From positions 1 to 35,801 of the forward strand of contig CALUPP010000074.1 of the NCBI GenBank assembly GCA_944322685.1: a stretch of 35,801 nucleotides of DNA. The letters run 5' to 3'. Source of the stretch: Candidatus Gastranaerophilales bacterium. Lineage in GTDB: Bacteria; Cyanobacteriota; Vampirovibrionia; Gastranaerophilales; Gastranaerophilaceae. How positions within the stretch are numbered: position 1 is the first letter of the stretch; each line of letters begins with the position of its first letter. The translations under genes were made by a program, and so were the position numbers. A model generated the notes under the pieces. The model was not told the DNA's origin. It saw nothing but the letters and a program-made list of their open reading frames with translations, and did no database searches. Positions 16,029-26,769 of the stretch are shown one piece after another.

Positions 16029-19000
16029 TTATTCAACCGTAAAGTCAGGTGCGCCGAACATTCCCTCGATTTCTTCCAAAATTGCGGAAGGTTTTCTGGC
16101 ATTGTTCTTCGCAGCAGCCCTTCTTTGAGCCTCTTTGTCCTTTTCTTCACTTGCGTGCGTAAGGTGGTAGTACCCTGTACCGGCAGGAATAACACGACCG
16201 ATGATTACGTTTTCTTTCAAACCTCTCAACTGGTCTTTTTTGCCTTCAACAGCCGCTTCAGTCAGAATTCTTGTGGTTTCCTGGAATGAAGCCGCAGAAA
16301 TGAAGCTTTCTGTGTTCAAAGATGCCTTTGTAATACCAAGAAGAACCGGTTCGTATGTAGCAGGAACCCCGCCGGCTTCCTCAACGATTTTGTTTTCCTG
16401 TTCAAGCATTTGAATTTCAACAAGCTCGCCCGGAAGAAGCTTAGTATCGCCTGATTCAACAACTTTTACTTTCTTGGTCATCTGGCGAACGATAATTTCA
16501 ACGTGTTTATCCGCAATTTCAACGCCCTGCGAACGATAAACTCTCTGAACTTCGTCCACAAGATACTGCTGAGCAGCCTCAATACCGTTCAATCTTATTA
16601 CGTCATGCGGATTCAAAGGACCGCTCGTCAATGGCTGACCGACTCTAATGTGCTGTTTATCCTGAACGATGATATTTGAATCGATAGGATATTTGATTTC
16701 GGTTCTGCCGTTTTCGTTAACAAGATACAATCTCGGAACGTCATCTTCAATTTCAATTTCAGCAATCGCGTCAATTTCTGAAAGAATAGCCGAATCTTTA
16801 GGTTTACGACCCTCAAGGAGCTCCTCAACCCTCGGAAGACCTTGAACGATGTCACCCGTTTTTTGTCTTTCGAACACGAGGTTCGCAAGCATATCGCCTC
16901 TGAGCACGAGAGAATTGTTATCAACCTGAAGCATTGTACCGGGGCTGATTAAGTAAGGTCTGCCGACTCTGATTACGACTTCGTTTTTGTCAACTGAAAC
17001 AATCTGACCTGAAACAGGCGATGTTTCGCCGCTTTCAGAAAGTACAGAGTCCATTCTGACAAATTCTCCGGCTTTTACTACGGGTTTTGTCTTCAGAGAA
17101 ACTTTTTCTTCCACATTTTCAGAAATAAGAAGAAGTCTTCTCAACTCATCGCTGTTGCCTTTGATGCTGGCGATACCATCGTTAACCGCCAAGACCTGAG
17201 TTTTTGCAACAGGCGACTTAGAATCGATTACCTGACCGTTTTCAACAAGCAATTCCGTCTGCATCGACGCCTTGTTAGAGCCTTCAAGCTCCCTTCTGAC
17301 AATCAATGTTTCAAGAACAACGACTTTGAGCGTTTCTTCGTCAGTCATTTCAACCATACCCTTAAGATGGCTCAAATATCCCTGCATTTGAAGAACCAAA
17401 CTCGTTCTCGTCAATGTAGAACCGTCAAGATTTCTTACTCTTGCGCCGTCTTTGTACTGCAACTGGGTTACAGGAACGATGCTGATTGATTCATCCGTGC
17501 TTTCAAATTCAATAGAAACCGATTTCGGTTTAATATCGAACTGCTGCACCGGACGAACAAGAATCTGAATAGGCTGATTTGTGATGGAATCCTCATCCAG
17601 CGTCGGAACGTCGATTTCCTCATCCAAATCATCAATTTCAAGGTTATCATTATCAGATTCAAGAATAGTAACGATTGAAGTCGATTTTGCCTTGATTTTC
17701 GGCGCAATTTGAGTTCCGGCCTCAACAACTTCGCCTTCCTCAACTTTCAAATCGCCGATGTTGTCCAGAGTATAAATTTCTCCGGGTCTGATTACAACTT
17801 CGTGGATAATATCGTTAAATTCCTTGATTTCAACAATACCGTCGATGTGCGTGTACAAATCTTTTACAACTTCCGTACCCGCAGTAACAAAAGTATTGTT
17901 CTCAACCATTTTCAAAGATACATCTTTGCTAATCTGGTGAACTTCTTCAGGGATAAACACCACGGAACCCGGTTTTGTGATGATTTGGTTGTCATCAACC
18001 TCAATTCCCATGTATTTGATTTCGCCCGAAGAACTTACCGCATACTCATCGTCGATAAGCTCGGCAATAATCATGCCGTTTTCAACAGTTGTATCAGCCG
18101 GTGATTTAACGATGTATTTTTCGCCAGTTGATTCAACTTCCCAGAACTGTTCTTTCTTGGTTGATTCAAATTTTGCATTTGACGGCTTAATTGAAGCGAT
18201 AACGATTGTCAATTCTTTACCCTGAACAATCTTTTTAATCTTTTTGCCCTCAAACTTAACTTCTTCGATTTCAAGGTTTTCGCCTACGCGAACTTCGCCG
18301 CCATGTTCGGAAACAATGTGCGTTTCGGCAAGTTTTTCACCCGCTTTAATCTTCTGGCCGTCCTTAACAAGGATTTTAGAACCGCCGGGCAGGTTGTAAA
18401 CATCACCGCCAAGCACCCAAACAATACCATTTTTGTTTGCGGTTCTTGAAATGTTGCCCTGTCTGTCCTTTTTCTCGTCAGCCACAAAGTCTTCAAAAAT
18501 AACTTCACCTGAAAGGTCGGAGTTGATATCTTTTGTTGCTTTTTCGGTCAAACGGCTACCGTCGCCGGCAGATGCAGGTTCAAATACCGCGATTTCTTCG
18601 CCTTTTTTAACCTTTGAGCCGGGTGCAACATGCATAACCGCACCAGTCGGCACGTGGTATGTTCTGGAGAGCTTCGCACCTTTGAGTTCAACGTCGCATT
18701 CCTGAATCATAACCTGTACTATGTCACCGTGGCGGGTTCTCATCTCTTTTGTTTTGAATTTGGAAACGATTTCACCATCCATATCCGCAAGAATATGCTT
18801 CATGGCACCTGAACCCTTAAATACGCCGCCTGTGTGGAATGTTCTCATTGTAAGCTGGGTTCCGGGTTCACCGATTGACTGTGCAGCGATAATACCAATT
18901 GCTTCGCCGACATCGACCATTTTTTGGGTTGTCATTGCCCAGCCGTAGCACTTGCGGCACACGCCGTATTCCAATTCGCAGGTCAAAGGAGAACGAACCT

Positions 19001-19868
19001 TAACACTTTCAAGGTTCAACCCCTCAATTTTTCTTATATCGTCCCTGTCCATTGTTGTTTGAGCAGGAACAATAACGTTACCTTTTTCATCTTTGATGTC
19101 TTCAGCGATTGTTCTGCCCAAAAGCCTGTCTTTGAGCTTAGCAACGACTTTTTCACCGTCATGAATAGCTCTCATTTCGATTGATTTTGTCGTATGGCAG
19201 TCATCTTCGCGGATAATAACGTCCTGAGCAACGTCAACAAGACGTCTGGTCAAATAACCTGAGTCAGCCGTTTTCAACGCCGTGTCAACAAGCCCCTTAC
19301 GTGCACCGTAAGAAGAAATGATGTATTCTGTAACGCTCAAGCCCTCTTTAAAGTTCGCTTTAATCGGCAAGTCGATAATCTGGCCCTGCGCATCAGCCAT
19401 CAAGCCTCTCATACCAACCAGCTGCGAAACCTGTGAAAGGTTACCTCTCGCACCGGAGAATGCCATCATATAAACCGGATTTAATCTGTCAAAGTTTTCA
19501 ACAACTTGTTCGGTCAATCTGGCCGTTGTTTCCGACCATGTGTCGATAACCTTTGTATATCTTTCTACCTCGGTGATTTCACCTTTGAGGTATCTGTTCG
19601 TTGATTTGTCGATTTCCTTTTCCGCTTCGGCAAGAAGTGCCTTTTTCTCGGGCGGAACGCTCAAATCTTGAATTGAAATCGTTACGCCTGATTTTGTGGC
19701 GTATTTATAACCCAAATTTTTCAAAGCATTCGCAAGAGTCGCAGATTTTGCACCGCCAAACTCAAGGTAAACCTGAGCCAGAAGATCCTTTAATGCGCCT
19801 TTATCCATGATTTTGTTAATAAAATCAATATGTTTCTTGCTGCTTTTCGGAACTATTGTATTATTCAT
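16029..19868 (-). CDS. rpoC2: RpoC2, C-terminal part of split beta-prime subunit
   Basis: This 1279-residue protein is the C-terminal portion of RNA polymerase beta-prime, which in most bacteria is one chain with RpoC1. The alignable start (KIMDKGALKDLLAQVY) corresponds to the region after TTVGR in E. coli RpoC. A zinc site uses Cys224, Cys297, Cys304 and Cys307. The bridge helix/trigger loop begins with GEAIGIIAAQSIGEPGTQL and TMRTFHTGG (ending near 348). The family sequence resumes at about 1005 with GDIVQGLPRVEELLEGRKP, so roughly 650 residues of beta-rich insertion sit inside the trigger loop, as in cyanobacterial SI3. The start is supported by GAGGG upstream. It is the last gene of the rpoB-rpoC1-rpoC2 operon, 23 bases after rpoC1. 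Confidence 0.97.
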   Translation of the reverse strand: MNNTIVPKSSKKHIDFINKIMDKGALKDLLAQVYLEFGGAKSATLANALKNLGYKYATKSGVTISIQDLSVPPEKKALLAEAEKEIDKSTNRYLKGEITEVERYTKVIDTWSETTARLTEQVVENFDRLNPVYMMAFSGARGNLSQVSQLVGMRGLMADAQGQIIDLPIKANFKEGLSVTEYIISSYGARKGLVDTALKTADSGYLTRRLVDVAQDVIIREDDCHTTKSIEMRAIHDGEKVVAKLKDRLLGRTIAEDIKDEKGNVIVPAQTTMDRDDIRKIEGLNLESVKVRSPLTCELEYGVCRKCYGWAMTTQKMVDVGEAIGIIAAQSIGEPGTQLTMRTFHTGGVFKGSGAMKHILADMDGEIVSKFKTKEMRTRHGDIVQVMIQECDVELKGAKLSRTYHVPTGAVMHVAPGSKVKKGEEIAVFEPASAGDGSRLTEKATKDINSDLSGEVIFEDFVADEKKDRQGNISRTANKNGIVWVLGGDVYNLPGGSKILVKDGQKIKAGEKLAETHIVSEHGGEVRVGENLEIEEVKFEGKKIKKIVQGKELTIVIASIKPSNAKFESTKKEQFWEVESTGEKYIVKSPADTTVENGMIIAELIDDEYAVSSSGEIKYMGIEVDDNQIITKPGSVVFIPEEVHQISKDVSLKMVENNTFVTAGTEVVKDLYTHIDGIVEIKEFNDIIHEVVIRPGEIYTLDNIGDLKVEEGEVVEAGTQIAPKIKAKSTSIVTILESDNDNLEIDDLDEEIDVPTLDEDSITNQPIQILVRPVQQFDIKPKSVSIEFESTDESISIVPVTQLQYKDGARVRNLDGSTLTRTSLVLQMQGYLSHLKGMVEMTDEETLKVVVLETLIVRRELEGSNKASMQTELLVENGQVIDSKSPVAKTQVLAVNDGIASIKGNSDELRRLLLISENVEEKVSLKTKPVVKAGEFVRMDSVLSESGETSPVSGQIVSVDKNEVVIRVGRPYLISPGTMLQVDNNSLVLRGDMLANLVFERQKTGDIVQGLPRVEELLEGRKPKDSAILSEIDAIAEIEIEDDVPRLYLVNENGRTEIKYPIDSNIIVQDKQHIRVGQPLTSGPLNPHDVIRLNGIEAAQQYLVDEVQRVYRSQGVEIADKHVEIIVRQMTKKVKVVESGDTKLLPGELVEIQMLEQENKIVEEAGGVPATYEPVLLGITKASLNTESFISAASFQETTRILTEAAVEGKKDQLRGLKENVIIGRVIPAGTGYYHLTHASEEKDKEAQRRAAAKNNARKPSAILEEIEGMFGAPDFTVE

Positions 19869-19891
19869 TATTATATTTCCCTCTAATCTTT

Positions 19892-21619
<1,728 letters not shown>

Positions 21620-21644
21620 TTATCTGATAAATTTTTATCTAATC

Positions 21645-21731
21645 TGTCATTCTGAACTTTTTTCAGAACCTTTCCAACGTGAAATGTATCTTTCAAAATT
21701 GGATAGATACCGAAACGAGTTCGGCATGACA
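21645..21731. repeat. REP-like palindromic element between rpoB and rpoC1
   Basis: An 87-base element has imperfect inverted ends, TGTCATTCTGAAC (21645-21657) and GTTCGGCATGACA (21719-21731), matching at 11 of 13 positions. Inside it are further pairs such as GTATCT/AGATAC. The form TGTCATxCxGAAC at the ends of a folded intergenic element is that of dispersed palindromic repeats (REP/MITE type). Only one copy was recognised in this window. Confidence 0.65.
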
Positions 21732-21742
21732 TCCATTTCTAT

Positions 21743-24700
21743 TTAGTCTTTGAACGTAGCGGGTGTTTCAAAGAAGTTGATGTTCAGAAGCTCAGAATCA
21801 ATGTCTGAAAGCGTTCTTTTCGGTGCTGATTTTCTCAAATCATCCGTATCTGACATCAAATCAACTTCCTCGCCGCCTTTTTTCGCAACGGTTATATCCA
21901 AACCAATCGACTGAAGTTCTCTAACGAGTACTTTAAACGATTCAGGGATACCCGGTCTCGGGATATTGTCACCCTTAACGATTGCTTCGTACGCTCTGCT
22001 TCTTCCGTTAACATCGTCAGACTTGATAGTCAACATTTCTTGCAGAGTATAAGCCGCACCGTAAGCTTCAAGCGCCCAAACCTCCATCTCACCGAATCTC
22101 TGGCCGCCGAATTGAGCTTTACCGCCCAAAGGCTGCTGCGTAACGAGTGAGTAAGGGCCTGTGCTTCTTGCGTGGATTTTGTCGTCAACAAGGTGAACGA
22201 GTTTCAGTATGTAAGAAAGCCCTACCGCAATCGGTTCATCAAACGGTTCACCGGTTCTTCCGTCGATAAGGTAAACTTTACCGTCTTCTCTTACCCAATC
22301 GCAGCCGGATTCTTTAATACCACGGATAAGTTCGGCCTTGGTAGCGATTTCAGACATATTGTCACCGTACATTTCGTCGAATGACGGTGCTTCATAGTGG
22401 TCTTTTGTCAAGTATGAAGCAAGCCCGAGCAAGCATTCATAAGTCTGGCCGACGTTCATACGTGACGGAACGCCCAATGGGTTCAGCACGATATCAACCG
22501 GAGTGCCGTCAGGAAGGAAAGGCATATCTTCTTTTGGCAGAATTCTTGAAACAATACCCTTGTTTCCGTGGCGTCCGGAGAGTTTATCGCCCACAGAAAC
22601 CTTACGTTTCTGCGCAATATAAACTCTGATAACAGTATTCGCTCCCGGAGGCAGCTCATCGCCTTTTTCACGGTCAAATACTTTTACGTCGACAACGCGG
22701 CCGCCTTCTCCATGAGGAACTCTCAAAGAATTGTCCTTAACATCTCTTGCTTTTTCGGCAAAAATCGCGCGGAGCAGTTTTTCTTCCGGCGGATGCTCAG
22801 ATTCGCCTTTCGGCGTAACTTTTCCGACCAAAATATCGTCTGCGTAAACTCTGGCTCCGATACGAACAATACCTCTTTCATCAAGGTGTCTCAATGATTC
22901 TTCGGATACGTTCGGAACCTCTCTTGTGATTTCTTCGGGCCCGAGTTTTGTTTGTCTTGCGTCTATTTCTAATTTTTCAATGTGAACAGATGTAAATATG
23001 TCATCCTGAACGCATCTTTCGGACAGCAAGATAGCATCCTCGAAGTTATATCCCTCCCAGGGCATATAAGCTACCAAAATGTTCTTACCGAGTGAAAGTT
23101 CGCCCATATTTGTCGAAGCACCGTCTGCAATTACATCGCCGGCCTCAACTTTTTCACCGTCACGAACGATAGGACGCTGGTTGATGCAGGTATCCTGGTT
23201 GCTTCTTACATATTTCATCAGCTGATGTCTGTGAAGTTTACCCTCTTTATCTCTGATAAGGATTTCTTCACCGACAACTTTTTCGACAACACCGTCGCAG
23301 TCAGAAACAAGCACCATTCCGGAGTCTTTTGCGGCTCTTTTTTCAAGCCCTGTACCGACAACCGGTCTTTGCGTAATCAAAAGCGGTACTGCCTGACGCT
23401 GCATGTTAGACCCCATCAGCGCACGGTTTGCGTCATCATGCTCAATAAACGGAATCAACGAAGTTGCAACCGAAATAATCTGAATCGGGCAAACACCGAT
23501 GTAGTCAACTTTCTTAGAATCACCCATCGTGAACTCTGAACGGTAACGAACAGGTACAAACGGGTGTTTTATACTTCTGTCCTTGTTCAACTGCAAGTCA
23601 GCAGGCGCGATACGCAGATTTTCTTCTTCGTCAGCCGAAAGATAATGAACTTCTTCCGTAACTACGCCGTCTTTAACTGCAAAGAACGGAGATTCAATAA
23701 ATCCGTAATCATTAACCTTTGCGTGCGTAGCCAAAGAGCCGATAAGACCAGCGTTCGGACCTTCAGGCGTTTCAACCGGGCAAATACGTCCGTAATGCGA
23801 CGGGTGAATGTCACGAACTGCAAATCCCGCTCTTTCTCTGACCAAACCGCCGGGTCCCAATGCTGAAATTCTTCTTTTGTGGGTCAATTCAGCCAGCGGG
23901 TTAGTCTGATCCATGAACTGGGACAACTGTGAAGAACCGAAGAACTCTTTCAATGAAGCAACAAGCGGTTTTGTGTTCAAAAGGTTCAAAGGAGTGAGTG
24001 TTTCAGAATCCTGAAGCGTCATTCTCTCTTTTACGATTCTTTCAATTCTTGAAAGACCTACGCGAAACTGATTTTGAAGAAGCTCGCCAACAGAGCGGAT
24101 TCTTCTGTTTCCGAGATGGTCAATATCGTCAATCGAACCCTCATCGTAAGTCAGGTTAATCAAATACTCAATTGAAGCAACGATATCCTGCACAGTAATC
24201 GTTCTTTGAGTTTCAGGCAAATTCAAGCCGAGCTTTTTGTTCATTTTGTAACGGCCGACACGCCCGATATCGTATTTCTTTTCGTCAAAGAATCGTGCTT
24301 CAAGTATTGAACGTCCGCCGGCAGCCGATGCAGGATCCCCGGGACGGAGCTTTTTATAAATTTCGATTAAAGCGTCGTCAGTTGTTTCTGTTGTGTCTTT
24401 TTCCAGCGTTTTCTTTAAGAAATCAGGGTGGGTAAAGAGCGTTTCCATTTCAGAAACAGTGATGCCCAACGCTTTAAGAAGCGTTGTTGCCAAGATTTTT
24501 CTGTTTTTATCGATTTTAACGTAAATATTATCGTTAGAATCGGTTTCGATTTTCAACCAAGCCCCTCTGTTAGGGATTAAAGTTGCGTTATAAAGACGTT
24601 TACCGGTCGGAGAAATTTCACGTTTGAAATAAACACCCGGAGAACGAACGATTTGTGATACAATTACACGTTCTGCGCCGTTTACAATAAAAGTACCCTT

Positions 24701-25057
24701 ATCCGTCATGGTCGGAATATCGCCGATATAGACTTCCTGCTCCTTAATTTCGCCGGTATCACGGTTAATGAGCCTTACCATGACTCTGAGCTGTTTTGCA
24801 TAAGTAGCGTCATGGATTCTTGCTTCTTCTATTGAATATTTTGGGTTGTCAAATGTATAATTCGGAAGAAAATGAAGCTCCAACCTGCCTGTATAGTCCT
24901 TTATCGGAGAAAAAGACAGCAATTCTTCTTTAAGGCCTTCTTTCAAAAACCATTCAAAAGAATTCTTCTGAACCTCAATCAAATCCGGCAAATCATCCAA
25001 TCTGGTATTCGGAATACCCATTGGAGTTACTCTGGTTGCGCATTTTTGTGTCGACAT
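21743..25057 (-). CDS. rpoB: RpoB, RNA polymerase beta subunit
   Basis: This 1104-residue beta subunit builds one pincer of RNA polymerase and part of the active centre. The length fits cyanobacterial RpoB and lacks the large E. coli-type insertions. Conserved blocks include [83 protein letters not shown] and the C-terminal [20 protein letters not shown]. At rifampicin-contact sites it has the usual sensitive residues Asp383, His393 and Ser398 (E. coli 516, 526, 531). GAGGTAA precedes the ATG. rplJ/rplL are not upstream; the next upstream gene is speB, so the operon starts here, as in cyanobacteria. Confidence 0.98.
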   Translation of the reverse strand: MSTQKCATRVTPMGIPNTRLDDLPDLIEVQKNSFEWFLKEGLKEELLSFSPIKDYTGRLELHFLPNYTFDNPKYSIEEARIHDATYAKQLRVMVRLINRDTGEIKEQEVYIGDIPTMTDKGTFIVNGAERVIVSQIVRSPGVYFKREISPTGKRLYNATLIPNRGAWLKIETDSNDNIYVKIDKNRKILATTLLKALGITVSEMETLFTHPDFLKKTLEKDTTETTDDALIEIYKKLRPGDPASAAGGRSILEARFFDEKKYDIGRVGRYKMNKKLGLNLPETQRTITVQDIVASIEYLINLTYDEGSIDDIDHLGNRRIRSVGELLQNQFRVGLSRIERIVKERMTLQDSETLTPLNLLNTKPLVASLKEFFGSSQLSQFMDQTNPLAELTHKRRISALGPGGLVRERAGFAVRDIHPSHYGRICPVETPEGPNAGLIGSLATHAKVNDYGFIESPFFAVKDGVVTEEVHYLSADEEENLRIAPADLQLNKDRSIKHPFVPVRYRSEFTMGDSKKVDYIGVCPIQIISVATSLIPFIEHDDANRALMGSNMQRQAVPLLITQRPVVGTGLEKRAAKDSGMVLVSDCDGVVEKVVGEEILIRDKEGKLHRHQLMKYVRSNQDTCINQRPIVRDGEKVEAGDVIADGASTNMGELSLGKNILVAYMPWEGYNFEDAILLSERCVQDDIFTSVHIEKLEIDARQTKLGPEEITREVPNVSEESLRHLDERGIVRIGARVYADDILVGKVTPKGESEHPPEEKLLRAIFAEKARDVKDNSLRVPHGEGGRVVDVKVFDREKGDELPPGANTVIRVYIAQKRKVSVGDKLSGRHGNKGIVSRILPKEDMPFLPDGTPVDIVLNPLGVPSRMNVGQTYECLLGLASYLTKDHYEAPSFDEMYGDNMSEIATKAELIRGIKESGCDWVREDGKVYLIDGRTGEPFDEPIAVGLSYILKLVHLVDDKIHARSTGPYSLVTQQPLGGKAQFGGQRFGEMEVWALEAYGAAYTLQEMLTIKSDDVNGRSRAYEAIVKGDNIPRPGIPESFKVLVRELQSIGLDITVAKKGGEEVDLMSDTDDLRKSAPKRTLSDIDSELLNINFFETPATFKD

Positions 25058-25194
25058 TTATTTACCTCGCTAAATGTGGCGTACTACTAATAAATTTATA
25101 AACAGTTTTATATATTTTGTGCACTGATTACTTATGTTTTTGCTGTGTTTTAATATGAATAAAGACATTTTTACCCATATCTAACCATTTTACT

Positions 25195-25222
25195 ATCTTA
25201 CCCGCTAAATCATGGTAGTCAA
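25195..25222 (-). promoter_or_regulatory. Candidate promoter of the rpoB operon
   Basis: On the minus strand TTGACT (25217-25222) and TAAGAT (25195-25200) are 16 bases apart, which would give an untranslated leader of about 130 bases. A weaker pair, TGCACA (25118-25123) and TATAAA (25095-25100), with 17-base spacing lies closer to the gene. The rest of the 285-base gap is A+T-rich and shows no strong secondary structure by eye. Confidence 0.5.
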
Positions 25223-25342
25223 GAAAAACAGGGCGTTTTTGCATCAATGGCGAAATATATTTTAACATTTGCGTTTTTATAAACACAATTCCGTGTAAAA
25301 AGCCCGATATCAGCGGATTTTTCTGTCAACCCCGCAGCAGGA

Positions 25343-26179
25343 CTATAAAATCATCAAAACATCGCGGACAACTTTCGCCGCAACAGCCGTAGAAACCTCG
25401 CTTTTGTCATAATCAGGAGCCAATTCCACGACATCAGCCCCGACTATATCGAAATTCGCAAGATATTTTAACCATTCTCTTAGCTGAGCATAAGTAAGCC
25501 CGCCCGCCTCGGGAGTTCCCGTCCCCGGCATAATCGACGGGTCAAGAACGTCAATATCTATGGTCAAAAATATTTTTTTGTCCCTAAAACCGTCCAACCC
25601 GTCAAAAGAGTGAATCAGTGTTGAATATTCATTCATCAAATCGAATTCTTCTTTCGTGCCGGAGCGGATTCCTATTTGTTTTATATTTTCAAAGCCCGCA
25701 ATCTCGCCAATTCTGCGGATAACTGAGGCATGCGAATTTTTTTCGCCCAAATAATCTTCCCGCAAATCAGTATGCGCATCAAAATGAACAACGCACAAAT
25801 CTTTGAAAAAATTTTTACAAGCCCTAAACGCCGGAAGCGTAACAAGATGCTCGCCGCCTATTCCTAAAAACTTTTTTCCGTCCGAATATATTTCATTTAC
25901 ATTTTTTTCAATCAAATCCAAAGACGCTTGCGTGTTTCCCAGCGGAAATTCCAATTCTCCGGCATCAAAAAATCTTACATCGTTCATATCCTTGCAAAAA
26001 TCTGGGGAAAACTCCTCCAACCCCCAAGACGCAAGCCTTAAACGCTCCGGAGCAAACCTGCTGCCCGGCCTGTAAGAACAAGTGCCGTCAAAAGGAAGCC
26101 CAAGCATCACAATTTGCGCATCTGCATAATCCTCAACGGAAGCCATCCAATTTTTGCTCAAAAAAGGCCCGGAAATCAT
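25343..26179 (-). CDS. speB: Agmatinase-type ureohydrolase
   Basis: A 278-residue manganese enzyme of the arginase/agmatinase family, most likely hydrolysing agmatine to putrescine and urea. Metal ligands are all present: His111 (GGEHLVT), Asp134, His136 and Asp138 (VHFDAHTDLRED), and Asp208/Asp210 (LTIDIDVLDPS). MPGTGTPEAGGL and the late VVELAP also match. The absence of arginase-type substrate residues and the overall length favour agmatinase, but related guanidino substrates cannot be excluded. It begins three bases after the pilO stop, so it is the last gene of the pilMN-pilO transcript. The start has no good ribosome binding site, which suggests translation coupled to pilO. Confidence 0.88.
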   Translation of the reverse strand: MISGPFLSKNWMASVEDYADAQIVMLGLPFDGTCSYRPGSRFAPERLRLASWGLEEFSPDFCKDMNDVRFFDAGELEFPLGNTQASLDLIEKNVNEIYSDGKKFLGIGGEHLVTLPAFRACKNFFKDLCVVHFDAHTDLREDYLGEKNSHASVIRRIGEIAGFENIKQIGIRSGTKEEFDLMNEYSTLIHSFDGLDGFRDKKIFLTIDIDVLDPSIMPGTGTPEAGGLTYAQLREWLKYLANFDIVGADVVELAPDYDKSEVSTAVAAKVVRDVLMIL

Positions 26180-26182
26180 TTT

Positions 26183-26749
26183 TTATGCAGCAACCTTTTT
26201 AGAATAAAGAACAATTTTTACTTTTGCGCCCAAAATAGCCCTGTCACGCTCATAAGGCGTAATCTCCATCTTAGAAATATTAATCAAATACGGATAATTG
26301 TAAATATCCTGAAAATATGACTTCAAATCGGAATATGAACCGTAAAGCTGCATGTCAATTTCGCAAACATTATATTCAGATTGAACATTTTTATAAACCA
26401 CATCATCAGCCGGTGCCATATTATAAGCTATTGAATAAAGTTTTAACTTATTATATTTTGCAGCCTGAATAACATCCTCAAACATTACCCCGAAAGAAGA
26501 CATTACATCACCGCCAGGGCCATCATTCTTATAAATAGGCTTTGTTATTGCGCTCTCTTTTTGAACATGCTCGGATTTTGCCTTTTCCAAATCAGCGATT
26601 TGTTGTTTCAAATTTGCCAGCTGTTCCTGTGACGTTTTTAAGTCCTTGAAGCTATTATAAGTACCTGTTGCCGCTGGAATCAAAAGATATAATCCGTAAA
26701 CAGCTGCACAAATTATTATAGCCAATCCGATTGTTAAATTTTTATTCAC
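26183..26749 (-). CDS. pilO: PilO-like type IV pilus alignment protein
   Basis: A 188-residue inner-membrane protein with the PilO layout. A short cytoplasmic start is followed by one hydrophobic helix (about 6-28), a periplasmic coiled coil (about 32-67, FKDLKTSQEQLANLKQQIAD) and a ferredoxin-like domain. Typical elements there are VMSSFGVMFEDVIQAAKYN, QLYGSYSDLKSYFQDI and the closing KMEITP. PilO pairs with PilN to link the cytoplasmic PilM ring to the secretin complex. Sequence identity to known PilO is low, so the call rests on architecture and on its position 20 bases after the PilM-PilN fusion gene. Confidence 0.82.
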   Translation of the reverse strand: MNKNLTIGLAIIICAAVYGLYLLIPAATGTYNSFKDLKTSQEQLANLKQQIADLEKAKSEHVQKESAITKPIYKNDGPGGDVMSSFGVMFEDVIQAAKYNKLKLYSIAYNMAPADDVVYKNVQSEYNVCEIDMQLYGSYSDLKSYFQDIYNYPYLINISKMEITPYERDRAILGAKVKIVLYSKKVAA

Positions 26750-26769
26750 TTATTCATCCTTTTCACTAA

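Noticed and set aside
25058-25342. Search for rplJ/rplL or a ribosomal-protein leader in the 285-base gap before rpoB
   Set aside because: No open frame or conserved leader was found; only promoter-like boxes are present.
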